Shown piece after piece: positions 19,268 to 29,600 of a DNA stretch of 36,015 bases (position 1 is the stretch's first letter; the number at the start of each line of letters is the position of its first letter). The notes beneath the pieces are model-generated. The model did not search any database, was not told where the DNA came from, and saw only the letters and a program-made list of their open reading frames with translations. A program made the translations under genes and the position numbers. The stretch covers positions 1 to 36,015 of the forward strand of contig JAIXOJ010000210.1 of assembly GCA_027486835.1 (NCBI GenBank), written 5' to 3'. This DNA is from Chitinophagaceae bacterium (GTDB lineage Bacteria; Bacteroidota; Bacteroidia; Chitinophagales; Chitinophagaceae).

Positions 19268-21088
19268 ATGATAGGATCTTCTTTACATTCTTTTCACATC
19301 CCTGTAATGGGCTTGGGGTTTACGATTGATACCCCGCTAAAAGTAGCTCGTTTCGGCATATCTTCTGTGATGTCTATTGTAGAAGATGGCATTATAGAAC
19401 AAATGAGGGCTTTTTATTCCTTAGAGGCCAATTTACCATATGAAGAAATTAGCCTAACAGAACCAGACTATCGCGCAAAGAGAATTACCGCATACTTAGA
19501 TTTAGTTGACCTATTGATTAAAAGGCAAATAGATACTTTAAGCAAAGAATCGTTTGAACAGGATTCTGCCATCGTCACTTATTTCGAACTATTACCAGAT
19601 AACTCCGAGGTAAAATCAATGTATCTAACAATGCTTGAAACGGAAGATTCCACTGCAAAAAAGGCGTTTCAGGATTTTCTACGCACCAAAATTGTTGCTG
19701 GTGCCGCTGATGTAAACATTATGTCGAAGGTGGACAAAAACAATTATGATAAACAAGGAAACCTATTGCCCGCTGAATTTTCCGATGCACTTGCAGCACT
19801 CAGGGGATTTGCTAACAGTACTTTAAATTCATCAGTCGTTTTTTCTGCTGGTTATAATCCTCGTTTATACCAATACGTAGAGCAATTTCCTGCTTTTTTT
19901 CCTGACGAAAAAGGTCATCTCGCTAAAACCGTCATCCTAAAAGTAAGCGACTACCGCTCTGCCCTTACTCAAGGAAAGATTTTTGCCAAAAGAGGTATCT
20001 GGGTTTCGGAATTTAGAATTGAGAGTGGACTAAACTGTGGCGGTCATGCATTTGCAACGGATGGTTTGCTGCTGGGGCCAATCTTGGAGGAGTTTAAACA
20101 AAACCGTGATAGTCTTTCTACCGAGTTGTGGCAATTATGCAATCAAGCACTTGCCGCTAAGGACTTACCTACTTTTAAACAAAAACCTTTACTAAGAATA
20201 ACCGTACAAGGTGGTATTGGCACAGCCAAAGAACATAATTTCTTACTGGAATATTATCAGACTCAAAGTGCAGGCTGGGGTAGCCCATTTTTGTTAGTGC
20301 CGGAAGCCACTTCGGTGGACGATGAAACACTCGAAGGTTTGGCTAATGCAAAACCAGAAGATTACTATTTGAGCAATATTTCTCCTTTGGGAGTGCCTTT
20401 TAATACATTTAGAAATGCTTCTTCAGAACTACAAAGGCAGCATCGAATACAACATGGTCGCCCAGGAAGCCCTTGTACCAAAAAATTCTTGGTTTCAAAT
20501 ACTGAGTTTTCCGAAGTGCCTATTTGCACAGCTTCAAGAAAATATCAACATTTAAAATTGAAACAACTACAAGAAGCTGGCTTGCCAACTGATATAATGG
20601 AAGCTTCATTAAATAGTATTACCGATAAAGACTGTCTTTGCGAAGGACTAAGTATTTCTCCTTTGCTTAAAAATAATATCACACCAAAATACAGCAATGG
20701 TTCTAGTGCTGTATTGGTTTGTCCAGGGCCCAATTTGGCTTATTTCTCGGGAATCTTTTCTTTACAGCAAATGGTAAACCATATTTATGGCCGTACCAAT
20801 ATTTTAAATACAGTAAAACGCTCTCACATGTTTATAAATGAATTGGGCATGTACGTTACCTACCTAAAGAATGAAATAGAAAAGAACCTAAACAATCTTA
20901 CCACTGCCAAGCAAAGGCAACTCAAAACCTTCCAACAAAACCTCTTGAAAGGCATTGCTTATTATCATTCACTATCAGATCACCTAACTAATGAAACATC
21001 CGCCTTTGTTGCAGAACTGAAATTAGAACTCGACGAATTTCAAAATACCGTAACCAACTTAATTGCAGAAGTTAAAACAGTAGCATAG
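19268..21088 (+). CDS. Uncharacterised 606-residue protein with conserved-looking cysteine motifs
   Basis: The frame is open from a TTG at 19079, but the protein-like sequence starts at ATG 19268 (MIGSSLHSFHIPVMGLGFTIDTPLKVARFG). There is no signal peptide or membrane segment, so it is probably cytoplasmic. The N-terminal segment PVMGLGFTIDTPLKVARFGISSV and the later VQGGIGTAKE and GWGSPFLLVPE recall phosphate- or FMN-binding loops of TIM-barrel oxidoreductases such as the nitronate monooxygenase group. This is only a resemblance. Cysteines stand in motif-like settings: SGLNCGGHAFATDG, GRPGSPCTKKFL, VPICTASRKYQ, DKDCLCEGLS and VLVCPGPNLAYFSG, which could ligate a metal or Fe-S cluster. The last 90 residues look helical or coiled-coil. 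The gene is transcribed alone and ends at a strong terminator. I do not know its function. Confidence 0.88.
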   Translation: MIGSSLHSFHIPVMGLGFTIDTPLKVARFGISSVMSIVEDGIIEQMRAFYSLEANLPYEEISLTEPDYRAKRITAYLDLVDLLIKRQIDTLSKESFEQDSAIVTYFELLPDNSEVKSMYLTMLETEDSTAKKAFQDFLRTKIVAGAADVNIMSKVDKNNYDKQGNLLPAEFSDALAALRGFANSTLNSSVVFSAGYNPRLYQYVEQFPAFFPDEKGHLAKTVILKVSDYRSALTQGKIFAKRGIWVSEFRIESGLNCGGHAFATDGLLLGPILEEFKQNRDSLSTELWQLCNQALAAKDLPTFKQKPLLRITVQGGIGTAKEHNFLLEYYQTQSAGWGSPFLLVPEATSVDDETLEGLANAKPEDYYLSNISPLGVPFNTFRNASSELQRQHRIQHGRPGSPCTKKFLVSNTEFSEVPICTASRKYQHLKLKQLQEAGLPTDIMEASLNSITDKDCLCEGLSISPLLKNNITPKYSNGSSAVLVCPGPNLAYFSGIFSLQQMVNHIYGRTNILNTVKRSHMFINELGMYVTYLKNEIEKNLNNLTTAKQRQLKTFQQNLLKGIAYYHSLSDHLTNETSAFVAELKLELDEFQNTVTNLIAEVKTVA

Positions 21089-21110
21089 GAAAGCTAGTTT
21101 AACTTGTTGA

Positions 21111-21158
21111 GTTACAAAAAAACCGTCAGCCAATACTATCTGACGGTTTTTTTGTAAC
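21111..21158 (+). terminator. Strong rho-independent terminator (near-symmetric)
   Basis: A perfect 19-bp stem runs from GTTAC (21111) through AAAAAAACCGTCAG and pairs with CTGACGGTTTTTTTGTAAC (21140-21158) around a 10-base loop. It lies 22 bp past the stop at 21088 and could act in both directions. Confidence 0.93.
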
Positions 21159-21255
21159 CAATACTTCGTACTAGAATTGAGTATTTTGCATTTCTTACCT
21201 TGAATACAGATTCATTTAAACTTCTTACCCCACTGCTCTTTAAATACTATTGAAT

Positions 21256-21306
21256 TAAAAAGCGGTCATTTTCAGTAAAACAACTTACCGAAAATGGCCG
21301 CTTTGA
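21256..21306 (-). terminator. Rho-independent terminator of the lipoprotein gene
   Basis: AAAAGCGGTCATTTTC (21258-21273) pairs with GAAAATGGCCGCTTT (21290-21304) with one G-T pair. On the minus strand it ends in a T tract. It lies about 65 bp beyond the stop at 21371. Confidence 0.8.
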
Positions 21307-21370
21307 GTTTGATAAAGGTTACTGAAAATTAAAAAAGAAAAAACACCTATAAAACAAAGAAAGGAACAAT

Positions 21371-22117
21371 TTATCTAGAAGCCGTTGTATTTGGGGCATA
21401 CACGTACAACTCTTCGGCTAATTTATCTGCAAAACTTTTGGTCATTTTAGCTAGATTCTTTTCATATTGGTCTAAGTACTCTAAAGTCATTTCCTTGGTA
21501 CTGGTGGAGGAAAACTCTTCTAGAGGAGCGTCCGTGTTTGCAATGGCAATAACACCTGTTTTTTTGAGCGTCAAACCTTCGTACATTTTATAACGAACCA
21601 CCATTTTCTTTTTCAATGGGTTAATGATCAATTCCTTTGAACCTGCAATCCCAAGAGCCGACCATCCATTATCGTAAATGGTGAATGTGCTAGGAATATT
21701 TTCAATGGTCAATTCCACACGCTTACCTTCTAGTTTTGATTTCAACACGGAAGAGGAAGCATAGTAATTAAATGTCTTGCTAAACTTAGCTAATGGTATA
21801 TTGCTATTAAGTTTGCAAGTATGAGCATGTTGCCATTTCCAGTAAAACAAGAGCGGTAATACTTTCTTGCTTTTTTGTTCTGTATTGGAAGTCTTTTTGT
21901 TTTCTACATTGTTGGCAATCTGGATGTCAATCTTTTCATTGTTAGATACTAATTCTTTGGTACTTACGTTGCTGTATTTGTCACCCACCCATTGGTCAAT
22001 TTTTTTTGCTGACATGCAGCTAGAGAAAATCAAGATAAGCGCTACTAATACTAAAACTGGAACGTTAAAAAAACCTGCTGTTGAAAGATGATTAGGGTTA
22101 GAAATACGAATGTTCAT
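21371..22117 (-). CDS. Putative lipoprotein of unknown function
   Basis: The frame is open to ATG 22198, but ATG 22117 (MNIRISNPNHLS...) puts a hydrophobic segment VPVLVLVALILIFSSC near the N-terminus with a lipobox-like FSSC, giving about 248 residues. After the Cys comes SAKKIDQWVGDKYSN, then a mixed alpha/beta body with FYWKWQHAHTCKL and IPSTFTIYDNGWSALG. The C-terminal 45 residues are helical and charged. I recognise no enzymatic motif. A TAAGTTTG sequence (minus strand, 22237-22230) matches the Bacteroidota -7 consensus, but no -33 element fits, and it would also allow the longer N-terminus. Envelope attachment is inferred from the lipobox only. Confidence 0.8.
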   Translation of the reverse strand: MNIRISNPNHLSTAGFFNVPVLVLVALILIFSSCMSAKKIDQWVGDKYSNVSTKELVSNNEKIDIQIANNVENKKTSNTEQKSKKVLPLLFYWKWQHAHTCKLNSNIPLAKFSKTFNYYASSSVLKSKLEGKRVELTIENIPSTFTIYDNGWSALGIAGSKELIINPLKKKMVVRYKMYEGLTLKKTGVIAIANTDAPLEEFSSTSTKEMTLEYLDQYEKNLAKMTKSFADKLAEELYVYAPNTTASR

Positions 22118-22198
22118 GACTAAAAAATTTAAAATAGTTAGATAAAAATTACTCAACAAAAAGGCTGGTTCAAAAGACAGTTTGTTACTCATCGCCAT

Positions 22199-22740
22199 CG
22201 TCTCTTAGTTACCCTTTCGTTTCTGAGAACAAACTTAGCAGCCTTTCTACTTTACTTTAACTACTGAATATCAAAATACCCTTCTTTCAACATTGTACTA
22301 CCCAAAACCAATCGTTATACTCCTACAAATAAGAAATTAGTCGCTCATCATCAGCATTTTTTAATGAAAAACGGAGATTTGGAAAGAGGGCAAAATGGAA
22401 ATTTCTAAAAACGAGTGTGAAGTTGGTTGGTATATCCTAGTTCTGAGCGTCATTTCACCAGGTATAAGAACCAGATTCCCGATCGAATGAAATGCCCCGA
22501 ATTAAAATCAATAAGACTTACACTCTGTTTTTATATACCTGAAAGAGAAATTAGTCTTAATGATTAAAACAATTTCTAGAGTTTTGATTTTATTATTTTG
22601 TAAAGAATACTACAACCCTATAACAATAACAATTGGGCTTATCGTTTACCTGTTATTGCATCTAGCGCCCCCCTTCTTCGATAATATTTTTTCGATTCAT
22701 TTAGGTGTTTTATCATTGCATCAATAAGAATACAAAAATT
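22199..22740. other. Intergenic region between the lipoprotein gene and purE
   Basis: About 540 bases hold no gene that I can support. The frame leading into purE is open from a GTG at 22705, but the normal PurE N-terminus starts at 22741. I see no riboswitch-like conserved core or strong hairpin. Confidence 0.45.
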
Positions 22741-23262
22741 ATGTCTAAAACACCTCTTGTAAGCATTGTGATGGGTAGCGATAGCGACCTTAGTGTGATG
22801 GAACCTGCTGCCGATATTTTGCAGCAATTTAATATACCAGTAGAATTAACCATTGTGTCTGCTCACAGAACACCGCATCGGTTGATTGATTTTGCCACCA
22901 CTGCACAAGCAAGAGGTATTAAAGTAATTATTGCAGGAGCTGGTGGGGCTGCTCATTTGCCCGGTATGATTGCCAGTATTACCACCCTACCTGTAATTGG
23001 CGTACCCATTAAGTCCAGCAATTCCATTGATGGCTGGGATAGCGTGTTGAGCATCCTACAAATGCCCAATGGTGTTCCCGTTGCCACTGTTGCCTTAAAC
23101 GCAGCCAGAAATGCAGGCATCTTAGCCGCGCAAATCATCGGCACCTACAGCAAAGAAACCAATGCTGCCATACACGTTTACAAAACCTTGCTAAAGGAAG
23201 ATGTAATTGAAAAGGTAGAGACCCTTAAAACAAAATTCCCCAACGGTTACGATAAACGATAG
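22741..23262 (+). CDS. purE: N5-carboxyaminoimidazole ribonucleotide mutase (class I PurE)
   Basis: PurE moves the carboxylate of N5-CAIR to carbon 4, giving CAIR, in cytoplasmic purine synthesis; it acts after PurK. The 173-residue length fits class I. Motifs: MGSDSD (residues 11-16) binds phosphate, SAHRTP contains the catalytic His42, AGAGGAAHLPGM and GVPIKSS follow, and GWDSVLSILQMPNGVPVATVALN closes the active-site region. ATG 22741 is the natural start, although the frame extends to a GTG at 22705. purK is not adjacent, unlike in many genomes, so the partner gene must lie elsewhere. The identification is secure. Confidence 0.97.
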   Translation: MSKTPLVSIVMGSDSDLSVMEPAADILQQFNIPVELTIVSAHRTPHRLIDFATTAQARGIKVIIAGAGGAAHLPGMIASITTLPVIGVPIKSSNSIDGWDSVLSILQMPNGVPVATVALNAARNAGILAAQIIGTYSKETNAAIHVYKTLLKEDVIEKVETLKTKFPNGYDKR

Positions 23263-23314
23263 TCATCTAAATTACTATTTACGAATAATCGATTACAAAA
23301 GGCTGCTAATCCAA

Positions 23315-23407
23315 TGGGTGCATAAAAGTTTTTCGTTTTGCCCCTCGCCTTTGGAGAGGGGTTGGAGTGAGGTTAACTAATTACTGCGAAATACCTTTAT
23401 GCACCCA
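23315..23407. repeat. MITE-like element: 19-bp inverted ends around a CCCCTC/GAGGGG hairpin
   Basis: TGGGTGCATAAAAGTTTTT (23315-23333) pairs with AAATACCTTTATGCACCCA (23389-23407) at all but two positions. Inside lies GCCCCTCGCCTTTGGAGAGGGG, a hairpin of the same type as at 10914-10927. The total is 93 bp with no ORF. Nested inverted repeats and a shared core suggest a small non-autonomous element or a REP-type sequence. Target duplications are not evident. The purE gene ends 50 bp before it. Confidence 0.65.
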
Positions 23408-23533
23408 ATTCAATCTTTTAGTACACTATTGGCCTCAACCCACAGAGTTTAATTCAAGTCTATTAGACTTGAGCGGTTCTTAATCATTTGGCAGTTCTTT
23501 TTAGTGAAAAACATCTGTTAGATTACTAAAAAC

Positions 23534-23590
23534 CTGACACCTATTACCTAACAACTTACCACTAACCTCTAACAACTAATTGCTAACATC
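23534..23590. repeat. Low-complexity CTAAC/ACAACT-rich tract before the helicase
   Basis: A C/A/T tract with recurring CTAACAACT, CACTAACC and CTAACA leads into the helicase frame. It is G-poor and imperfectly periodic (about 8-10 bp). It contains no Shine-Dalgarno sequence. Such tracts recur upstream of genes in some Chitinophagaceae (from memory). Confidence 0.4.
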
Positions 23591-26075
23591 AACCCCAGGT
23601 TTTTTACACGTTCAACAATGGCTGTCCCAAAAAAACTTAGCGCCTTTTGCGTTTCAAGAAACGGCTTGGCAGCATATTGTTGATGGACAAAGTGGGCTGG
23701 TGAATGCACCCACGGGTTGTGGTAAAACTTATGCAGTTTTTCTTGGGGTGGTCATTCGGTTTATTAATCAACACCCACACACTTTCCAAAAACAAAGGGC
23801 TAACGGGCTTCAACTGCTTTGGATTACCCCTTTGCGAGCTTTGGCAAAAGATATTGGCCGTGCTATGGAAGAAGCCATTCAGGCATTGGGATTGCAATGG
23901 CGGGTCGGTATCAGAAATGGTGATACCAGTACGAGCGACCGCCAAAAGCAAAAGCGCAACATGCCCGAAGTGCTGATCATCACCCCCGAAAGCCTTCATT
24001 TATATCTTGCGCAAAAAGATCATGCAGATTGTTTCCGCTCCTTACAAACCTTAGCTGTTGATGAGTGGCACGAATTGATTGGCAGCAAAAGAGGTGTGCA
24101 AGTGGAATTAGCCATCAGCCGGATTATCCACGCTGCTTCATCTGGCGCTAAGCAGCATAAGGTAAATGTATGGGGCATTTCGGCCACCATTGGCAACCTA
24201 AACGAGGCAATGGAAGTGTTGATGTCCCCGTTAGTAGCCCTTTCCCCTAATTCAACGGGCATCATTGTAAAAGCACAGCTGGCAAAAAAAATTGTGGTGC
24301 ATTCCATCATTCCCCCAGAAATTGAAAAATATCCTTGGGCTGGTCATTTGGGTATAAAACTGGCCGATACCGTTGTACCCATCATTGAAAAAAGCAAAAC
24401 GACGCTAGTGTTTATAAACACTCGAGGCATGAGTGAGCTATGGTACCAAACATTATTGACCGTTGCGCCGCAACTAGCAGGGGCTATTGCCTTACACCAT
24501 GGCAGCATGGAACAGGAACTACGGTTGTGGGTGGAAGATGCCCTACACACAGGTACTCTAAAAGCGGTGGTGTGTACGGCTAGCCTCGACTTAGGGGTTG
24601 ACTTTAGACCTGTTGATACCGTTATCCAAGTGGGTTCGCCAAAAGGAGTCGCTCGTTTTTTACAGCGGGCAGGCCGTAGCGGCCACCAACCTGGTGAAAC
24701 CAGTACCATTTACTTTTTACCTACCCATTCCCTAGAACTCGTGGAAGCCGCCGCACTAAAAACCGCCATCGAAACCAATGAAATGGAATCGAAACAGCCC
24801 TTGATTTTGTGCTTTGATGTGCTCATTCAGTATTTGTGTACCCTAGCTGTGGGCGATGGTTTTATGCCTGACATAATATTTAATGAGGTAAAAAGTACTT
24901 TTTGCTTTTCAGAAATAACCCGCGAAGAATTCAACGAAGTCTTGCTCCACATCACCCATGGTGGATTGGCCTTGAAAGAATACGATGAATACAAGAAAGT
25001 GGAAATCATGCCCGATGGACTCCATAAAATAAACAGCCGCCGCATAGCCATGCGTCATCGGATGCACATTGGCACCATCGTGAGCGATGCAATGATGAAA
25101 GTGAAGCTGATGAGTGGTGGATATATCGGGGTGATTGAAGAATACTTCATTAGCCGCCTTGAAGTAGGGGATGTATTTACCCTAGCGGGGCGCAATGTGG
25201 AGCTGGTTTTGGTTAAGGACATGACGGCCTTTGTAAAAAAATCTACCGCCAAAAAATCGATAGTACCTAGTTGGATGGGTGGAAGAATGAGTCTCACGGC
25301 CAATTTGGGTCAGGTGCTGCGACACACTTTTAGTAACGCATTGGAAAACGAAACCAATTCTCCAGAATTAACCGCTTTACGCCCCCTTTTCGAACTACAA
25401 AACCAGCTTTCGCACATTCCGGGGGAAAATGAACTGCTGATTGAACAAATAGAAACCAAAGATGGCCATCACCTGATGGTGTATCCTTTTGAAGGAAGGC
25501 AAGTACATGAAGCTATGAGTGCCCTGCTTGCTTACCGCATCAGCCAAATTACCCCCATTAGTTTTTCTATTGCCATGAACGACTATGGGTTTGAATTATT
25601 GAGCGACCAACCCATTCCTGTGGATGATACCAACGTGCAAGAGCTTTTCTCCCTCCAAAACCTTTTGCTGGATATTCAAAAAAGCGTGAACAGTGTAGAA
25701 ATGGCCTCCCGAAAGTTTCGTGATATTGCCGTAATTGGTGGATTGATTTTTCAAGGGATGCCCGGCGAACAAAAGAAAGCCCGCCATCTCCAATCCTCTG
25801 CTTCCTTGCTGTTTAAAGTGTTCAACGAATATGAACCCAACAATCTATTGCTGCGCCAAGCGTACCATGAAGTAATGAACCAACAGATGGAGGAGGAAAG
25901 GCTTCGCGCTGCTTTGCAACGTATCCTCACCAGTAAAATCGTGCTATGCTTCCCCACCAGGCTTACCCCCCTCAGCTTCCCCATTATTGCCGATGGACTC
26001 AACCGCAACAACCTCTCTTCCGAAACCCTAGAAAATAGGATTAAGAAAATGCAGCAGGAATTGGCGAGTTTGTAG
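23580..26075 (+). CDS. Lhr-like DEXH-box helicase, DNA-ligase-associated type
   Basis: This is a superfamily 2 helicase of 831 residues with all core motifs: APTGCGKT (Walker A, K49), TPLRALAKD, ITPESLHL, VDEWHE (DEXH, D161), SATIGN, TLVFINTRG, CTASLDLGVDF and QRAGRSGHQ (Q362). A long C-terminal Lhr-type region follows. Length and sequence style fit the 'ligase-associated DNA damage response' helicases that in many Bacteroidota sit beside an ATP-dependent DNA ligase, an exonuclease and the PdeM phosphoesterase. None of those partners is next to it here. The start is unusual: the codon before 23580 is a stop (TAA), and no ATG occurs before the Walker A motif, so TTG 23580 or another non-ATG codon must be used. 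A role in DNA repair is inferred from the family. Confidence 0.93.
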   Translation: MLTSTPGFLHVQQWLSQKNLAPFAFQETAWQHIVDGQSGLVNAPTGCGKTYAVFLGVVIRFINQHPHTFQKQRANGLQLLWITPLRALAKDIGRAMEEAIQALGLQWRVGIRNGDTSTSDRQKQKRNMPEVLIITPESLHLYLAQKDHADCFRSLQTLAVDEWHELIGSKRGVQVELAISRIIHAASSGAKQHKVNVWGISATIGNLNEAMEVLMSPLVALSPNSTGIIVKAQLAKKIVVHSIIPPEIEKYPWAGHLGIKLADTVVPIIEKSKTTLVFINTRGMSELWYQTLLTVAPQLAGAIALHHGSMEQELRLWVEDALHTGTLKAVVCTASLDLGVDFRPVDTVIQVGSPKGVARFLQRAGRSGHQPGETSTIYFLPTHSLELVEAAALKTAIETNEMESKQPLILCFDVLIQYLCTLAVGDGFMPDIIFNEVKSTFCFSEITREEFNEVLLHITHGGLALKEYDEYKKVEIMPDGLHKINSRRIAMRHRMHIGTIVSDAMMKVKLMSGGYIGVIEEYFISRLEVGDVFTLAGRNVELVLVKDMTAFVKKSTAKKSIVPSWMGGRMSLTANLGQVLRHTFSNALENETNSPELTALRPLFELQNQLSHIPGENELLIEQIETKDGHHLMVYPFEGRQVHEAMSALLAYRISQITPISFSIAMNDYGFELLSDQPIPVDDTNVQELFSLQNLLLDIQKSVNSVEMASRKFRDIAVIGGLIFQGMPGEQKKARHLQSSASLLFKVFNEYEPNNLLLRQAYHEVMNQQMEEERLRAALQRILTSKIVLCFPTRLTPLSFPIIADGLNRNNLSSETLENRIKKMQQELASL

Positions 26076-26601
26076 GGGCGTATCAAGAAAGTCTGCTGTA
26101 AATAAAAGAACAAAAATTGCGTTTAAATTTTAAATTATTTAGGCAATTTGGCCTGAGGTATATGTTGCCTAACTTAATCCATTTTGTCGAATCTGTATGC
26201 AAGGAAATTGATTTTGAAATCCCATTTATCTGTTTTAGCGACATTCACTGCGGAACATCATACCAATCGTAAAGTCATTCAATGCTCATTTTAACGAAAG
26301 CATTATTAGCTGTGAAATAATTAAGGCGTAATCTAGAAGATTAAGCTACAGGTGCATACAACACGTCATAATGCTGATGCATTATGGCATTTAAATCCCT
26401 ATTCATATTTATACGTACACCTATACATTAACAGAGTGCCGAAGCAAACACTTTCAATTTCCAGCCACTTATTTTTAACGGCAATAGTTTAGTTTTAAAA
26501 AACTAAACTGGCTGGGTTTTCATTTTTTAAAATCTCCTACATATATTCGTGTGATTGCAAAAATATTTTATTACAGAAATTATTTTTTTTAAGCCATTAA
26601 A
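26076..26601. other. Intergenic region with hairpins upstream of the histidine kinase
   Basis: No gene is visible in these 526 bases. CATAATGC-TGAT-GCATTATG (26367-26386) is a perfect 8-bp hairpin. AGTTTAGTTTT (26486-26496) pairs with AAAACTAAACT (26499-26509). CCAGCCA (26461-26467) can alternatively pair with TGGCTGG (26509-26515), sharing one base with that stem. The overlapping pairings could be a transcription or RNA switch, but this is speculative. Confidence 0.45.
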
Positions 26602-29600
26602 ATGACTCCCCCACCCTTGCCATTTAATGATTCCGAAAGGCTAAAAGCGTTAGGAAAGTATAATTTATTAGATACCTTACCAGAAGAAGACTTTGACAAC
26701 ATTACTTATCTAGCTTCTGTAATATGCCAAACCCCTATTAGTTTAATATCGTTGATAGATAAAGACAGGCAGTTTTTTAAATCGCATTTAGGCATAAATA
26801 TCAATCAAACACACAAAGACCTTTCTTTTTGTGCTCACGCTATCAACCAATCCCAAACCATATTTGAAATAGAAGATGCCCGTTTAGATGATCGATTTCA
26901 CGATAATGATTTTGTAATAGGCGAGCCAAATATTGCATTCTATGCAGGCATCCCACTAGTAGATGCTGATGGATTTGCATTGGGAACGCTTTGTGTGATA
27001 GACCAAAAGCCTCGCAAGCTGACTGTAGAACAAAAGGAAGCGTTGACTAAGCTTTCTAAGCAGGTAATGTTTATAATAGAAGCTAGGCAAAAGAAAATAA
27101 TAGAAGAAGAATTGAAATTGGTAGATTTTACATTCAACAATTCTACCTTGCCTATACTCCTAATAAAAGAAGATTCGAGTATCTATAATTTAAACCATGC
27201 AGCAGCTAAATATTTTGGTTACACCCAAGAGGAATTAAAGGGTAAAAAGATAATCGACATAGATGATAACTATGATACAGCTAAATGGGCATTACATTGG
27301 TTAGAAATTAAATCCAAAGGGAGTATAACCATTGAAGCCACACCTACGAAAAAGGATGGAACCATTACAAATCTAGTTATCCATATAAGTTATTTAAAGC
27401 ATGGCGATTTAGAATTAATTTGTTCTTACACAACAGACATCACCGAAAAGAAAAAGCAGGAAGCGCAAATGATGTTGGTGGATTTTGCATTTAGAAACTC
27501 TACCACGCCTATAAACATAATATCCAAGGATGCTTCAGTATTCGATTTTAATGAAGCTGCCAATAAATTATTAGGATATACCAAAGAAGAATACGCCTCA
27601 ATTTCTATTCCCGATATTGACCCCGACTACCAATATGACATTTGGCCGATTCATTGGGAAGAACTAAAGAAAGCAAAATCATTAAGTTTTGAATCTAATC
27701 TGATTAAGAAAAACGGTGAAATTATACATGTTAACATAGAGGCCAACTTCATCCAATATGGCAATAAAGAGCTTAACTGCGTATTCTTTACTGATATTTC
27801 CGAAAAGAAGAAAATTGAAGAAAACTTAAAACTTTATGCATTTACAATAGAAAATGCTGCCTGGGGTTTAGTTTATTTTAGGGCAGATGGTTCTATTTAT
27901 AATTGCAACCTAACTTTTGCAAAAATGTTTGGGTATGCCAGTTTAGAAGAAGTGAAAACCAAAACAGTATTTGAATTAGGCAATGCATACACAACTGATT
28001 CCTGGAAAGAATATTGGGATGATTTGAGGGAAAAGAAGCGAATGCAGTACTATGGTAAAAGAAAGAAAAAAGATGGAACCATAATAGACGTAGAAATTAT
28101 TTCCAACATAATTAAATATGGCGATTTAGAACTTAATTGTGGCTATGCATATGATGTAACAGAAAAGTTAGCACTAGAAAAAAAATTAAAAATCATAGAT
28201 TTCTCTTTTAGAAACGCAACTATAGCCATGCACTATTGGAGGAAAGATGGGTCTAGTTTTGACTTTAATGATGCTGCATGTAAACTACTTGGCTATACGC
28301 CAGATGAATACAAAAACCTGAATATAATTAAGGTTTCAAATAGGCATACTATGGAAACTTGGACAAAAAGGTTTGAGGAACTGAAAAATGGCCCCAACAA
28401 ACCATACATAACCGCACTCGTTAAAAAGGATCAATCGTGGGTTTATGTAGAAATTAGGTCGGAGATAATAGTATATGAAGATATTGAACTATGCTTTAGT
28501 TCCATTATTGATGTAACAGAGCAATTGAAGGCAGAAGAGAAATTAAAACGCAGCAATCAGCGTTATGAATATGCCACATTAGCCACATCAGATGTAATTT
28601 GGGAAGCAGATCTTGCAAAAAAGGAAATATTTATCAGTAAAAATTTCACCACGTTCTTTCATCACGAAGTTGCAGATGGATGGATGCCAATTGAAAATAA
28701 TATTTGGAGACAAAATATCCACCGAGATGATATGGATTTTATCATGGAGAATCAATATACCTTACTCGCTTCAGATACCAGTAATAATAAGTGGGAAGGA
28801 GAGTACAGATTGAGAAAGGCCGATGGAAGCTTTGCTTTTGTAAGAGATAAAACCTTTGCCATTAAAGATGAAAATGGAAAAATAGTAAGAATGATTGGGG
28901 CTATGCAAGATATCACCAAACAAAAAGAAGCCGCAGAAGAGAAAGAAACGCTATTGAAAGAATTGGTGGAAAACAACCTTGAGTTGAAGCAGTTTAGCTA
29001 TATAACCTCTCATAACTTGAGGGCACCATTAACCAATCTTGTTTCTATTTGTAATATGATTAAACCAGCAAAAGGTACAGATGCACTTACCCTTAAGCTA
29101 ATAGACGGTTTTAAAACTTCTACCTATCGTTTAAATGAAACCTTGAATGATTTAATTGAAGTGATGATTATAAAAGAGAATAGAAATATTAGGAGGGATC
29201 AACTAACATTTGAAGAGATATATAAAAAAACAAAAGAATCACTTTCAATATCATTAATAGAGAATGAAGCAATTATAAACGCAGACTTCTCCGAAGCGCC
29301 CGCCGTAATTTTTGCCAATGAATATTTAGAAAGTATATTCTTAAACCTATTTACCAATTCTGTAAAATATCGTCATCCAAATAGAGCCCCCATCATTACC
29401 ATAAAAACAAGCAAAGAACCCAATGGCGATACAAAGCTTACCTTTTCTGATAATGGAATTGGTATAAATATGGAGTTCGCAAAAGACAAAATATTTGGCT
29501 TGTACAAAAGGTTTCACAACAATGCCAATAGTAAAGGAATTGGATTATACCTTATACATTCTCAAATAACTACACTTGGCGGTACTATAGCGGTAGAAAG

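Noticed and set aside
22230-22237. TAAGTTTG as a promoter -7 box for the lipoprotein gene
   Set aside because: It matches the Bacteroidota consensus, but no -33 element lies at the expected distance and a chance match in AT-rich DNA is quite likely.
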